Source: Mycobacterium sp. IS-1590 (GTDB lineage: Bacteria > Actinomycetota > Actinomycetes > Mycobacteriales > Mycobacteriaceae). Taken from it: 64,000 nucleotides of DNA. The DNA is taken from NCBI RefSeq assembly GCF_001500025.1, contig NZ_LQIW01000048.1, forward strand, positions 124,001-188,000, written 5' to 3'. Below the pieces are notes generated by a model. It did not search any database, had not been told where the DNA came from, and saw only the letters and a program-made list of their open reading frames with translations. Shown piece by piece: positions 24,941-34,201 of the stretch (the first letter of the stretch is position 1; each line of letters opens with the position of its first letter). The translations under genes were made by a program, and so were the position numbers.

Positions 24941-26518
24941 TCAGATCACCCGCGAATCGCGGCCGGCCCAATACCGGTCCCGCAGCCGCCTCTTGTAGAG
25001 CTTGCCGTTGGGGTCACGCGGTAGTTCGTCGACGAAGTCGACGGTCCGCGGACACTTGTAAGTCGCCAACTCTGCGCGACAGTAATCGATGAGCTCCGCC
25101 TCCAAGGTCGTTCCCTTTCGCGAGCTGTCGGCCAGCTGGACAACAGCTTTCACAGCCTCGCCCATCTCGTCGTCGGGCACGCCGATCACCGCGACGTCGG
25201 CCACGGCCGGGTGTGCGGTCAACACATTCTCAGCTTCCTGCGGATAGATGTTCACACCGCCGGAGATGATCATGTGCGCCAGTCGGTCGGTCAGGTAGAG
25301 ATAGCCCTCTTCGTCGAGGAAGCCCATATCACCCAGGGTCCGCCAGCCCTTGTCGTTGGCCACTGACTCGGTCTTGCGGCTGTCATTGTGATACTCGAAC
25401 GGTCTGCCGCCCGCGAAATACACCACACCCACTTCGCGGGGGCCCAACTCCTGGCCGTCCGGACCGAGGATGTGGCATTCTTCGATGGGTCGGCCAACCG
25501 AACCCGGATGGCTCAGCCACTCCTGTGCCGAGATGTACGTTGCGCCCAGATCCTCGGTGCCCGAGTAATACTCGTCAATGATGGGACCCCACCACTCGAG
25601 CATCTCCCGCTTGATCCTGACCGGGCATGGCGCGCCCGTGTGCAGGACGCGCCGCAGGCTCGAGACGTCATACCGCATGCGAACCTCCTCGGGTAGTCGA
25701 AGCATGCGGACGAACATCGTCGGAACGAACTGCGCTTCGGTGACCCGGTATCTCTCGATCAACTCGAGGCACTCACGGGGATCGAAATTCTCCATCAAGA
25801 CCACCGTCCCGCCGACACGATGCCAGGACATGGATCCCACCAGCGGTGCGGAGTGATACAGCGGCGCAGGACACAGGTAGACCGAGCCGATTCCGCCGCC
25901 TTCGGTCATGCCCAGGGCGATCTGGGCGGGCACCGCTGCCGGGTCCCCGAACACTGTGCCCGGCAGCGATTTACGTACCCCCTTCGGAAATCCTGTCGTT
26001 CCGGACGAGTACAACATCTCGCGCCCTTCGCACTCGCTTTCGATCGGACCGGCGGATGACGCGGCGAGAACGGTGTCGTAGGGGACGAAGCCGGGTAATT
26101 GCCCATTGACCGAGACCCGTGCCCGAATCTTGGAGACGTCGAGGCGCTCCACAACCGCGGACATATCGGTGCTGGACACCAACGCGGCGGCGTGACAATC
26201 GTCCAGCACGTACTGCACTTCGTTGGGGCGCAAATGGCTGTTGATGGCGGTGTAGTACAGGCCGGCGCGCTGCGCCGCCCACGCGACCTCGAGGAACGCG
26301 CGCTCGTTGCCCACCAACAGCGCGACGTGATCACCGGGGTGCAAATTCCACTGACGAAGAGCGGCGGCGAACCGCCGCGACCGCTCGTCGAGCTGCCCAT
26401 AGGTGACGGTTTCGCCGCTGTGGCCCATGACAATGGCGGGTGCTCCCGGACGCCGAGCGGCATGCCAGTCCGGCGACATCCGCGTCGGCTCCCGCTCACA
26501 TGTGCGGTCCGAACTCAT
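24941..26518 (-). CDS. Acyl-CoA synthetase (AMP-binding, FadD-type)
   Basis: A 525-residue adenylate-forming enzyme that would convert a carboxylic acid to its CoA thioester through an acyl-AMP. The P-loop is YSSGTTGFPKG (about 170-180), the A5-like motif is YYSGTED, the hinge region is GGVNIYPQEAENVL, and the C-terminal catalytic lysine lies in DPNGKLYKR. ATG 26518 overlaps the mceF stop as ATGA, so it is translated with the mce genes. This placement suggests it activates the acid imported by the Mce system. A start 7 codons upstream is possible but would lie inside mceF. Confidence 0.9.
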   Translation of the reverse strand: MSSDRTCEREPTRMSPDWHAARRPGAPAIVMGHSGETVTYGQLDERSRRFAAALRQWNLHPGDHVALLVGNERAFLEVAWAAQRAGLYYTAINSHLRPNEVQYVLDDCHAAALVSSTDMSAVVERLDVSKIRARVSVNGQLPGFVPYDTVLAASSAGPIESECEGREMLYSSGTTGFPKGVRKSLPGTVFGDPAAVPAQIALGMTEGGGIGSVYLCPAPLYHSAPLVGSMSWHRVGGTVVLMENFDPRECLELIERYRVTEAQFVPTMFVRMLRLPEEVRMRYDVSSLRRVLHTGAPCPVRIKREMLEWWGPIIDEYYSGTEDLGATYISAQEWLSHPGSVGRPIEECHILGPDGQELGPREVGVVYFAGGRPFEYHNDSRKTESVANDKGWRTLGDMGFLDEEGYLYLTDRLAHMIISGGVNIYPQEAENVLTAHPAVADVAVIGVPDDEMGEAVKAVVQLADSSRKGTTLEAELIDYCRAELATYKCPRTVDFVDELPRDPNGKLYKRRLRDRYWAGRDSRVI

Positions 26519-28041
26519 GTCGGCATCAGGTCCTTCCACGACGTGGGCGAGGAACCGGGTACGAGGCCGGCTTGTTCGTACAACCGGTGATCGGCGCCGA
26601 GGTATCGGCCGGTCCGCGGGTCGTACGTCGTGACGGCGACGCGGCCACGGGCGGATTCTCCGCCCCCAAAGGAGCTCGGCGCCGCGGGGGTGGCGCTGCG
26701 GCCCGGGTCGGCGGACGGCAGCGAGGCCTGCGGCGGCATGTGTGTTCCCCCCGCGGGGGCGTGAATGCGGCCGTCGAGATCCACCCGGTCGTCGACGGGA
26801 ATGCCCTGGGATACCAGATTGGGATCGATCGGGTACGGCCCAATGGGATGCTGCCGCATGGCGAGCGGTTCAAAGGGCTTGTCGCTGTTGCAGATCTCCA
26901 CCGTCGGGGCACGCTTCCCCGGGTGCCCCATACACGGGAAGTTGCGGGCTCCACGGACGGCGATCGGCGAGTCCTGAGGCAGCTTGCAGTACAAGCCGTC
27001 CGGAGTATCTGCCTCGGAGGTATCAGCGGGTGAACGCCAAGCCGACGGCGGAAGATAGCCGACCGTGCACGGGGTGGGATCACCCATGCTCATCGCGAAG
27101 TCCCCCTGTGCGATTCCGGTGGCATTGTTCGCGCTGCTCTGCGACTGCGTGGCCGCGATGTGCGGCGGAAGCAAGACGAGTAGCTGCTCGAGGGACGGGT
27201 TGTAGGTCACTAGGATCTGGCCGATTGTCGTCAGATTCGCCAGCAGTATGGGAAGGGTCGGCTTCAGCGATGTCAACAGCGCCGAAACCTCCTCGGCGAA
27301 TTCGGGTCCCGAGCCGAGCAACGTTCTGATCTGTGGGTCGTTGCGACGAAGCTGGCCCGTGACGCCGGCCAGGCTCCGAATCCACGAGCGCAGAGAATCG
27401 GCCGACTGGGCTTGCGCGTCCAGCAGCGGAACGCTGTCGTCGATCAAGGAACGGGTCTGGCCAGAAACTCCTCTGAGGTCTGTGGCCAGAGTCGAGAACG
27501 AATCAACTAGCGAGCCGAAGTCATAGCCGCTGCCATTGAAGGCCTTGAACGATTCATCGAGCAGCGCGCCGAGTTTGTCCTCGGGGATACTGTCCACCAG
27601 GCTCTCGACGCGGTTGAGAAGCGGGCCGACGGGCTGTGGAAGGCTGGTGCGTTGCACCGGAATCACCGAACCATCCCGAAGGTACGGTCCGGCATCGGTG
27701 TTGGGTCGCAGGTCCACATACTGTTCGCCGACCGCGGAGACGTTGCGCACCGCAGCCTCGAGATCCTCGGGAACCCGCGGCGAGGTTTCCAAGGACAACA
27801 TGGCTTCTGCGCCGGAGCGAGTAAGCCGGAGCTCGGTGACCTTCCCGATTTGGGAGCCCCGGTAGGTCACATTGGCGAATCGGTAGAGGCCGCCGGAGGC
27901 GGGCAACTCCAAGGTCACGGTGATCCGCCCGATGCCGAGCAGGGTCGGAACCTGCATGTACCGCACGACCATCACCGTGACGCCGACTACCGATGCGATG
28001 ACGAAGATGATCAACTGGTTCCGGACAAATCGGGTCAGCAT
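26515..28041 (-). CDS. mceF: Mce family protein MceF
   Basis: A 508-residue Mce protein, sixth of the set. A short cytoplasmic start and one membrane helix (about 9-27: IIFVIASVVGVTVMVVRYM) anchor it. The MCE domain (about 38-115) contains NVTYRGSQIGKVTELRLT. Long helical segments and a Pro/Ser-rich C-terminal tail follow, ending in YDPRTGRYLG and a LMPT terminus. Mce proteins form periplasmic tunnels that move hydrophobic substrates across the mycobacterial envelope. The start shares base 28041 with the mceE stop, and the stop overlaps the acyl-CoA synthetase start. Confidence 0.9.
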   Translation of the reverse strand: MLTRFVRNQLIIFVIASVVGVTVMVVRYMQVPTLLGIGRITVTLELPASGGLYRFANVTYRGSQIGKVTELRLTRSGAEAMLSLETSPRVPEDLEAAVRNVSAVGEQYVDLRPNTDAGPYLRDGSVIPVQRTSLPQPVGPLLNRVESLVDSIPEDKLGALLDESFKAFNGSGYDFGSLVDSFSTLATDLRGVSGQTRSLIDDSVPLLDAQAQSADSLRSWIRSLAGVTGQLRRNDPQIRTLLGSGPEFAEEVSALLTSLKPTLPILLANLTTIGQILVTYNPSLEQLLVLLPPHIAATQSQSSANNATGIAQGDFAMSMGDPTPCTVGYLPPSAWRSPADTSEADTPDGLYCKLPQDSPIAVRGARNFPCMGHPGKRAPTVEICNSDKPFEPLAMRQHPIGPYPIDPNLVSQGIPVDDRVDLDGRIHAPAGGTHMPPQASLPSADPGRSATPAAPSSFGGGESARGRVAVTTYDPRTGRYLGADHRLYEQAGLVPGSSPTSWKDLMPT

Positions 28042-29345
28042 CAGCCACCACCGTTTGGCATCGATGACGCTTCGACTGGATACGGGCCGGCGAAGATCGG
28101 TTGGCCGGCAGCCGTTGGCGTTGAGGATTCCCGACGCGGCGCGACCGGCAGCACCGGCCCGCTGACCGCAGCCCCCTCCGGCGGGGACGTTCTTTCACTA
28201 GCTGGAACCTGGTTCGATGCGTTGGTGGGCGTTTCCGTCACACCGAGTTGGAGCGGTGTATACGAATACTGCATCCACTCCGGATCACCAGGAGCGGGAA
28301 TGAGTTTCGCCCCTTCTTCTCCCCACCGCGTGCCGAGGAACAGGGTCCGCTTGAGCCGCGGTACGGTGAGATCGATGACGGCGTAGAGGTTCATGAAATC
28401 ACCCCGAACGGCACGATCGATGAGGTTCTGGGTGTAAGGGAAGGTCGTCACGTATCCGAGTGCTTGCGCCAGATCCCCCCCGACGTCGGCGATCGCCCTG
28501 ATGGTTGGTTCGAGGTTGTGCAGGTTGGTGACTATCTCTTCCTTGGTGTCGGCGACGAGGGTCGTTGCCGTGTCGCTCAACACCCGCAGCCTGTCCAGCG
28601 CCGTCGTGAAGTTCGGCCGCTCGCGGATCAGGACGTCGACCGCCTCCGGAATGCGCTGCAGTGCATGCTTGATGACGTCACGTTGCCCAACGAGCTGTCC
28701 GGCCAGGCGATCCAGTTCCCGTATCGATGCGACAAGCGCATCACTCTGCCTGTCCAACGTGGCGACGAAGATGTCGGCTTGGGACAGCAGGTCGCGGATG
28801 GCATCTTCGCGACCGCCCATTGCCGCGTTGAAGTTGTGGATGATGTCGCCGATCTGCCCCAGCCCTCCTCCATTGACGACGGCCGACAAGGCGGCCAGCG
28901 TCTGCTCGGTGGAGGGATAGGTCGCCGACCTTGCGAGCGGGATGGTCGCCCCCGGTTCGAGGCGGCCCACGGGGGATTCACCGATCGGCGGGTTGAGCGA
29001 AAGGTGCATGGACCCGAGCAGGCTTGTCTGTCCGACGGTCGCGACTGCATTCACCGGTACGACAACCTCGGGCTTGACTGAGATCTCCACGTCCGCGCGC
29101 CAGTCACGAACCGTCATCTTGCCGATGCTGCCCACGATGACATCGTCGATCATCACTGGCGAATTCGACTCCATGGTGCCGACGTCGGCGACCTGCACGT
29201 GGTAGACAGCGGCGCCGGGGCCGCGACCGACCGCACCCGGCAGCGGAATCGAATTCCAGCCCTGGAAGGCGCATCCCGCGACGGTGACCGCGATGCCGAT
29301 TCCGGCGAGTGATCGGAGCAGCGCCTTGGAGCCGGAGCCCTTCAT
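28041..29345 (-). CDS. mceE: Mce family lipoprotein MceE (LprN-like)
   Basis: A 434-residue Mce protein with a lipoprotein signal: basic start, hydrophobic stretch (about 11-24) and lipobox V-A-G-C with the acylated cysteine at about 25. This is diagnostic of the fifth gene of mce operons. The MCE domain runs from about 48 to 125 (SPVMIDDVIVGSIGKMTVRD). Alpha-helical regions and a proline- and alanine-rich tail with PVAPRRESSTP follow. As a lipid-anchored subunit it would tether the Mce complex in the periplasm. It overlaps mceD by 4 bp. Confidence 0.9.
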   Translation of the reverse strand: MKGSGSKALLRSLAGIGIAVTVAGCAFQGWNSIPLPGAVGRGPGAAVYHVQVADVGTMESNSPVMIDDVIVGSIGKMTVRDWRADVEISVKPEVVVPVNAVATVGQTSLLGSMHLSLNPPIGESPVGRLEPGATIPLARSATYPSTEQTLAALSAVVNGGGLGQIGDIIHNFNAAMGGREDAIRDLLSQADIFVATLDRQSDALVASIRELDRLAGQLVGQRDVIKHALQRIPEAVDVLIRERPNFTTALDRLRVLSDTATTLVADTKEEIVTNLHNLEPTIRAIADVGGDLAQALGYVTTFPYTQNLIDRAVRGDFMNLYAVIDLTVPRLKRTLFLGTRWGEEGAKLIPAPGDPEWMQYSYTPLQLGVTETPTNASNQVPASERTSPPEGAAVSGPVLPVAPRRESSTPTAAGQPIFAGPYPVEASSMPNGGG

Positions 29346-30742
29346 CGGGGTCCTCCTTCTGCCGGAAGCAGCATTTGCGGCAGGCCGGGCGCCGGCGGGA
29401 TCGGTGCGCCGGGGAACAACGCGGGTGAGGGAGCGGCCGGCAGATGGTCGGGGGCCCCGGGACCCGGGGCCACCGCGGGAGCCAGCCCGTACCCGGGCGG
29501 AGGCGGGACATCACCGGCACCGGTGAAGGCCGACACTGCCGGCGGTGGCTCCTGCGGAGCAGGACTCGGCCCCGCACCTCCCGGCGCCAAGACGGGATCG
29601 GTGTAGATGAGATTCGCCGGGTTTGCCGACTTGCGCAGATACGGGTTGATCGGCATCGGCACGCCGTTGAAGTTGAGCAGCCGCAGTGCCGGTCCGAGAT
29701 ATTGTGCGCACAGCTTCGCGGTTTCGGGGGCGGTGATGTTTTCCACGCCACCGATCGCAGAGCAGATGAAGTGAACGGGATTCGAGAAGTTGTTGATCAC
29801 GAACGCGCCCGAGACAGCGCCGGTATCGGGGTTGTAAATGTTGTAGCCGTTGGCAATTCCGTTGGGTGCGATGTGGAGGATGTTCTCTACGGTCATACGG
29901 TTGTCGACGAGATTCTGCGTGACACCTGCCAGCCGCTGGACCTGCTCGGAGGCCTGGTTGCGGCTGCCTGCGACGAATCGCTGCACATCGACGATGGCCT
30001 CTGACAGATCTCTCAGCGCCGCATCGAATGCTGATTTGTTGTCATCGAGCAGGCTCGAAAGCGTGGCCAACCGATCCTGGAACAGCACGATCTGCTCACC
30101 GCTGTCACGCAGCGCACTGACGAAGATCTGAAGGTTCTTGATCGTGGAGACGATGTCGCCACTGCCCTCCGCCAGGATGCGCCCGACCCCAGCCAGTTCA
30201 GCCAGTGCCTGGCGAAGCTTGTCACCGTTGCCGCCCATTGCCGTCGCGGCACTTTCGATGAAGCGGCCCACCGACGTGCGCGAGACATCCCCCGCAGGGC
30301 CCAAGTCCGTGGCCAGCCGCATCAGCTGCGTCTTCACTTCATTCCACTCGACGGGCACTGCGGTGCGTTCAAGCGGGATCTGGGCCCCGTCGCTCATCGT
30401 GGGTCCCGCATCCTCATAGGCCGGCGTCAGCTGGACGTAGCGCGCGGCGACGAGATTGGGGGCGACGATGACGGCGCGGGCGTCCGCGGGCACCGGAACG
30501 TCGTGGTCGACGAACAGTGTCAACTTGGTGGTTTGTCCGCTCGGCTGGATCGAATCGACGTGGCCGACCTTGATACCGACCACGCGCACGTCGTCACCCG
30601 GATAGATCCCGGTTGCCGTGCTGAAGATCGCTGTGATCAGCTTGGGGCCGAGGAACGCCTGCCGGACCACAACCAGGCCAGCCGCGATCATTATTGCTAT
30701 CAGTGTCACCGCGGTCACCCCGGCCAGCCGCCGGCGGTTCAC
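29342..30742 (-). CDS. mceD: Mce family protein MceD
   Basis: A 466-residue Mce protein. A membrane helix is at about 8-28 (VTAVTLIAIMIAAGLVVV). The MCE domain at about 38-110 has DDVRVVGIKVGHVDSIQPSG. A helical region follows, including LAGVTQNLVDNRMTVENILHI, and then a strongly proline-rich C-terminal tail (about 395-460) that probably spans or contacts cell-wall layers. The conserved NNFSNPVHFICSAIGGVE segment with its cysteine is typical of MceD. It overlaps both neighbours by ATGA-type junctions. Confidence 0.9.
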   Translation of the reverse strand: MNRRRLAGVTAVTLIAIMIAAGLVVVRQAFLGPKLITAIFSTATGIYPGDDVRVVGIKVGHVDSIQPSGQTTKLTLFVDHDVPVPADARAVIVAPNLVAARYVQLTPAYEDAGPTMSDGAQIPLERTAVPVEWNEVKTQLMRLATDLGPAGDVSRTSVGRFIESAATAMGGNGDKLRQALAELAGVGRILAEGSGDIVSTIKNLQIFVSALRDSGEQIVLFQDRLATLSSLLDDNKSAFDAALRDLSEAIVDVQRFVAGSRNQASEQVQRLAGVTQNLVDNRMTVENILHIAPNGIANGYNIYNPDTGAVSGAFVINNFSNPVHFICSAIGGVENITAPETAKLCAQYLGPALRLLNFNGVPMPINPYLRKSANPANLIYTDPVLAPGGAGPSPAPQEPPPAVSAFTGAGDVPPPPGYGLAPAVAPGPGAPDHLPAAPSPALFPGAPIPPAPGLPQMLLPAEGGPR

Positions 30743-31845
30743 CGGTGGCCCTCGGGAATCGCACTAAGGGGTATTTCGGGAATCCCGTTGACTGGGAACG
30801 GGAATTCGGCGCGTGGTCCCACATTGTCCGGCGGTTGGCCGGCATCAACCCCTCTGCGGAAGCCGAACGCGTAATCCAGGAACGGCTGAAGCATCGCCGG
30901 CATGGCAATGTTGGGAACGAAGGCGTTGTATATGCTTCCGCTTGCCACGATCTCGCCCTGGGTGATCGAGAATTTCTTCAAGCCCGCCAGGGCATCCGCG
31001 ATGTCATCGCGATTGTTCTCCAGCATCGCGGTGACAGCGTTGAGCTTCTCCAGGGCTGGGGCCAGTTCCCGCTCATTGTCTCCAACCATGCCGGTCAGCT
31101 GTTTGGCGACCGCTGAGATGTTGGCGAGCAGTTCGACGATCATATGTCTGCGATCGTTGAAGACCTCGAGGAGGTCGTTGGCATTGAGGATGAGCGCATT
31201 GATCTGGCCGCTTCGTTCGGAAAGAATTCCACTCACGTCGCTCGCATTCTTCAGAAGATCGACGAGAAACCCGTTGCGATTGTTCAGCGACCGCGAAAGA
31301 CGGCTCAACCCATCAAATGTCGGGCCCAGCTGTGGCGCGATGTGATCGATCGTGGTCGACAACATGTCCAGGGATTGGTTCAACGCCTGCGTGTCGGTGT
31401 GGGCGAAGTTGGTGGTGAAGTCACCCACCGCGTCAGTAAGCGAGTACGGCGACGACGTCCTCGTCAGCGGAATCGTCGACAACGGCGCGAGGACGTCAGG
31501 ACCGTCCGACTCGAGGGTCAGTTTGCGCTCACCCAAGAGGGAGCCGGTGCGAATGTGCGCCGTGGTGAGTGATCCCAGAGACACCCCGGAATTGACAGTG
31601 AAGGTGACGCGCGCCTTACCGCGGTCAAGTTCGATTTCCTGCACCAAACCCACCTTGGTGCCCGAAACGGTCACGTCGTTGCCGACTGCGAGTCCACCGG
31701 CCTCGGCAAACAACGCCTGATATCTGACGTCGGTAGCCCACGACACCAACCGCTCTGGCTGCAACCCGACAGCAATCGTCAAAACGATGACGACGACACC
31801 GATGAAGCCCGCTCTAGGCAGGTGGGAGCCTCGGTATTTCAGCAT
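30739..31845 (-). CDS. mceC: Mce family protein MceC
   Basis: A 368-residue Mce protein. ATG 31845 shares one base with the mceB stop; earlier in-frame starts would lie inside mceB. The membrane helix is at about 12-30 (AGFIGVVVIVLTIAVGL), and the MCE domain (about 40-120) contains GNDVTVSGTKVGLVQEIELD. Helical segments follow. The short C terminus ends in PLSAIPEGHR. It is part of the translationally linked mceA-F chain. Confidence 0.9.
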   Translation of the reverse strand: MLKYRGSHLPRAGFIGVVVIVLTIAVGLQPERLVSWATDVRYQALFAEAGGLAVGNDVTVSGTKVGLVQEIELDRGKARVTFTVNSGVSLGSLTTAHIRTGSLLGERKLTLESDGPDVLAPLSTIPLTRTSSPYSLTDAVGDFTTNFAHTDTQALNQSLDMLSTTIDHIAPQLGPTFDGLSRLSRSLNNRNGFLVDLLKNASDVSGILSERSGQINALILNANDLLEVFNDRRHMIVELLANISAVAKQLTGMVGDNERELAPALEKLNAVTAMLENNRDDIADALAGLKKFSITQGEIVASGSIYNAFVPNIAMPAMLQPFLDYAFGFRRGVDAGQPPDNVGPRAEFPFPVNGIPEIPLSAIPEGHR

Positions 31846-32870
31846 TATTCCTCCGCACACCGCCCCGTCTGCTGCTTGAACCAGGGGAAGACCGCCGTGC
31901 GGCCCTGAAGGTCGCTGACCCGAATGGTCATGCCGCACATATAAAACTGGATGAAGCTTCCATACGAGGCAATGCGAACCAACTTGCGGTAGTTTCCGGG
32001 AGCCTTCTTCAGCGCCGCTTCCAGGTGGGGTAGGTCCTTTTCGAGCAGGGGTGCCACTCGGCCGAGTTCGTCGACGGTTCCGTTCAACGGCGCACGCGCG
32101 TCGGCCAGCAGACCGGCCAGCGACGCCGTTCCGTTCGCAACCGAGTCGATCGCCGAACCGATGAGGTCGCGCTCGGCGGACAATTCACCGACCAGCACGT
32201 CGAGGCGGTCAATGGTGGCGGAGAACTTACCGCCCTCCTTTGACAGGACGGTCAGGAGTGACCGCAGGTTGGCGATCAACTGCTCAACCACCTGACCGTT
32301 GTCGGCCAGGACGGTGGTGAACGACGACGTATGGGTGAAGATCGATTCGAGCGTTCCTTGCTGGCCCTGCAGAATACGAAGCAGCGAGCCCGTCAAGGCG
32401 TTGATGTCCTGCGGATTGAGCCCTTGTACAACAGGCTTCAATCCACCAAGCAGCACGTCGAGGTCAAGCGCCGGCACGGTGAGATCGGACGGTATCCGGG
32501 ACCCTGCCGGCAGGATCCGCGTGGACCCCGGCCCGTCGACGAGGGACAAGTAGCGGTCTCCGACGAGGTTCAAGTACCGAACCGCCACCTTCGTGCCGGT
32601 CGTCAACACCACGCCACGATCCACATCGAACGTGACCTCGACCGTCTTATCCGGCTGCAAAGTTACATCGCGCACCGTGCCGACCCGGATGCCGGCCACC
32701 CGCACGCTGTCACCGCTGGTGATCTCGGAGGCGTCGACGAATACTGCGGAAAAGGTTGTTGCCGAGCCGGATCGGTGTTCACTGAAGGTGACGAACAGGC
32801 CCGCGGTCAACAGCGCCATGATCAATGCGAAGATGCCGAATTTGACACCAGTGCGCCGCTGGCCCCTCAC
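31845..32870 (-). CDS. mceB: Mce family protein MceB
   Basis: A 341-residue Mce protein. The membrane helix is at about 12-28 (IFALIMALLTAGLFVTF), and the MCE domain at about 38-115 contains GDSVRVAGIRVGTVRDVTLQ. A helical stretch follows, and the end resembles other MceB proteins (YMCGMTIRVSDLQGR, FPWFKQQTGRCAEE with a conserved cysteine). It overlaps mceA by 4 bp and mceC by 1 bp. Confidence 0.9.
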   Translation of the reverse strand: MRGQRRTGVKFGIFALIMALLTAGLFVTFSEHRSGSATTFSAVFVDASEITSGDSVRVAGIRVGTVRDVTLQPDKTVEVTFDVDRGVVLTTGTKVAVRYLNLVGDRYLSLVDGPGSTRILPAGSRIPSDLTVPALDLDVLLGGLKPVVQGLNPQDINALTGSLLRILQGQQGTLESIFTHTSSFTTVLADNGQVVEQLIANLRSLLTVLSKEGGKFSATIDRLDVLVGELSAERDLIGSAIDSVANGTASLAGLLADARAPLNGTVDELGRVAPLLEKDLPHLEAALKKAPGNYRKLVRIASYGSFIQFYMCGMTIRVSDLQGRTAVFPWFKQQTGRCAEE

Positions 32871-34060
32871 CCCGGCTGCCCGATCTGCGCCGAGTTGCGC
32901 GGCGGCCCGTCGAGGGGACCGAAGAGGAACTGCTTGAGCCCGTCGGCATTCAGCAGCAAGCCCTGGTTCCCGTACTTCCAGGGGTTACTGCCGACGTCGG
33001 CCACCACGAACGGCGGCCTGGACTCGAACGGCAGGTTGGGCATACCCACATCAGCGCATCGCGGTCCGCCCTTCGCCGCCACCTTGGGCAGGTCCGCCGG
33101 GTAGCGATAGCGATCGACACCGAGGGTGAAAGCGGTCGATATCGTGATACCGGGTACGGACTCTGGCGCGGAATTGGCAAGCGGCAGAACCCCTTGCAGT
33201 GAGCACGTCAATGCTTCGTGGTATTGCTTGGTGAGATCGGTTGTGGGGATCAACAGATGCATCACGTCGGTGAGTGCCTGACGGTTACCACCAAGGACGT
33301 CGTTTCCGATATCCGCGAGACCGATCATATTCACCAGGAAGGCATCGAGGTTGCGCTCTTCTGTCACTATCGACTCGCTCACATGCGCCGCGTTGTCGAG
33401 GGTTTCGGTGATGAAGGTCCCACTGTCGGCGTAGGCGGCCAGGACCTCCGGAGCGACGGCTATGTCGTGCTCCAGACTGGACTGACTCCGATTGACCTCC
33501 GCGAGAACCGAATCGAAGCCTTCAAGAGTTCTACCGAAGCGGTCGCCCCGGCCGTTCACGGCCGACGAGATCGCTCCGAGAGTCTCATTGAGCTTGGCAG
33601 GGTCGATCTTCGCCAGCACCGATGAGAGCCGTTGAAAGATCGTGTTGATTTCGACTGTGACATCTCCGGCCTCCAGCGTCTGGCCGGCGGTGAGGCTCTG
33701 CGACCAGGATCCGGCCGGCGGGACGAGCTCGACAAACTTGGCGCCGAACACCGTTGTCGATGCAATGTTGACCTCTACATCTGCGGGGATCATCTCCAGT
33801 TGTCCGGGCTCGATCGCGAGATGTATTGCGGCCCTGCCGGATGGCAAGGACTCGATGGATGCGACCTTGCCGACTTGGATTCCGCGCATCTGCACTTTGG
33901 CGTCGGGGTACATCATCAGCCCCGCCCGGGGCGAAACCACTGTGACCGGTACAGCTTCGGTGAATCCGCCACGGAACAACTGCGCGACCAGCACCGCAAT
34001 TCCTGCCACCGCAGCGATAGTTGCCACGCCTACCAGGGGACGCGCGATCGGATGCGGCAT
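32867..34060 (-). CDS. mceA: Mce family protein MceA
   Basis: A 397-residue Mce protein and first gene of the set. The membrane helix is at about 8-26 (LVGVATIAAVAGIAVLVAQL). The MCE domain (about 35-115) has the MceA-type SPRAGLMMYPDAKVQMRGIQ and VFGAKFVELVPP. A long helical region and a C-terminal segment with SRPPFVVADVGSNPWKYGNQ follow. Two yrbE permease genes normally precede mceA; here the next upstream gene is a CoA transferase on the same strand, and no YrbE-like membrane protein is encoded in the window. The AAATAGTTGACT box is 81 bp upstream of the start. Confidence 0.9.
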   Translation of the reverse strand: MPHPIARPLVGVATIAAVAGIAVLVAQLFRGGFTEAVPVTVVSPRAGLMMYPDAKVQMRGIQVGKVASIESLPSGRAAIHLAIEPGQLEMIPADVEVNIASTTVFGAKFVELVPPAGSWSQSLTAGQTLEAGDVTVEINTIFQRLSSVLAKIDPAKLNETLGAISSAVNGRGDRFGRTLEGFDSVLAEVNRSQSSLEHDIAVAPEVLAAYADSGTFITETLDNAAHVSESIVTEERNLDAFLVNMIGLADIGNDVLGGNRQALTDVMHLLIPTTDLTKQYHEALTCSLQGVLPLANSAPESVPGITISTAFTLGVDRYRYPADLPKVAAKGGPRCADVGMPNLPFESRPPFVVADVGSNPWKYGNQGLLLNADGLKQFLFGPLDGPPRNSAQIGQPG

Positions 34061-34140
34061 CGGTGCTCTCCCTCCCGCAACATTGAGGGTCTGTAGGCCA
34101 CCGGGCGACCGGTGCCGCGCCTAGCTAACCTCAGACAGAC

Positions 34141-34157
34141 GACCGAGTCAACTATTT
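34141..34157 (-). promoter_or_regulatory. AAATAGTTGACTCGGTC box, copy 3 (mce promoter)
   Basis: Exact match on the minus strand, upstream of mceA. Here TTGACT is followed after 17 bp by TTAGCT, a plausible -35/-10 arrangement. The next 20 bp are also closely similar to copy 4 at 36978. Confidence 0.72.
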
Positions 34158-34201
34158 TGGCAGACGTGCGAAGGTACCGATCGAATTCGACGTTCTGGAC
34201 G

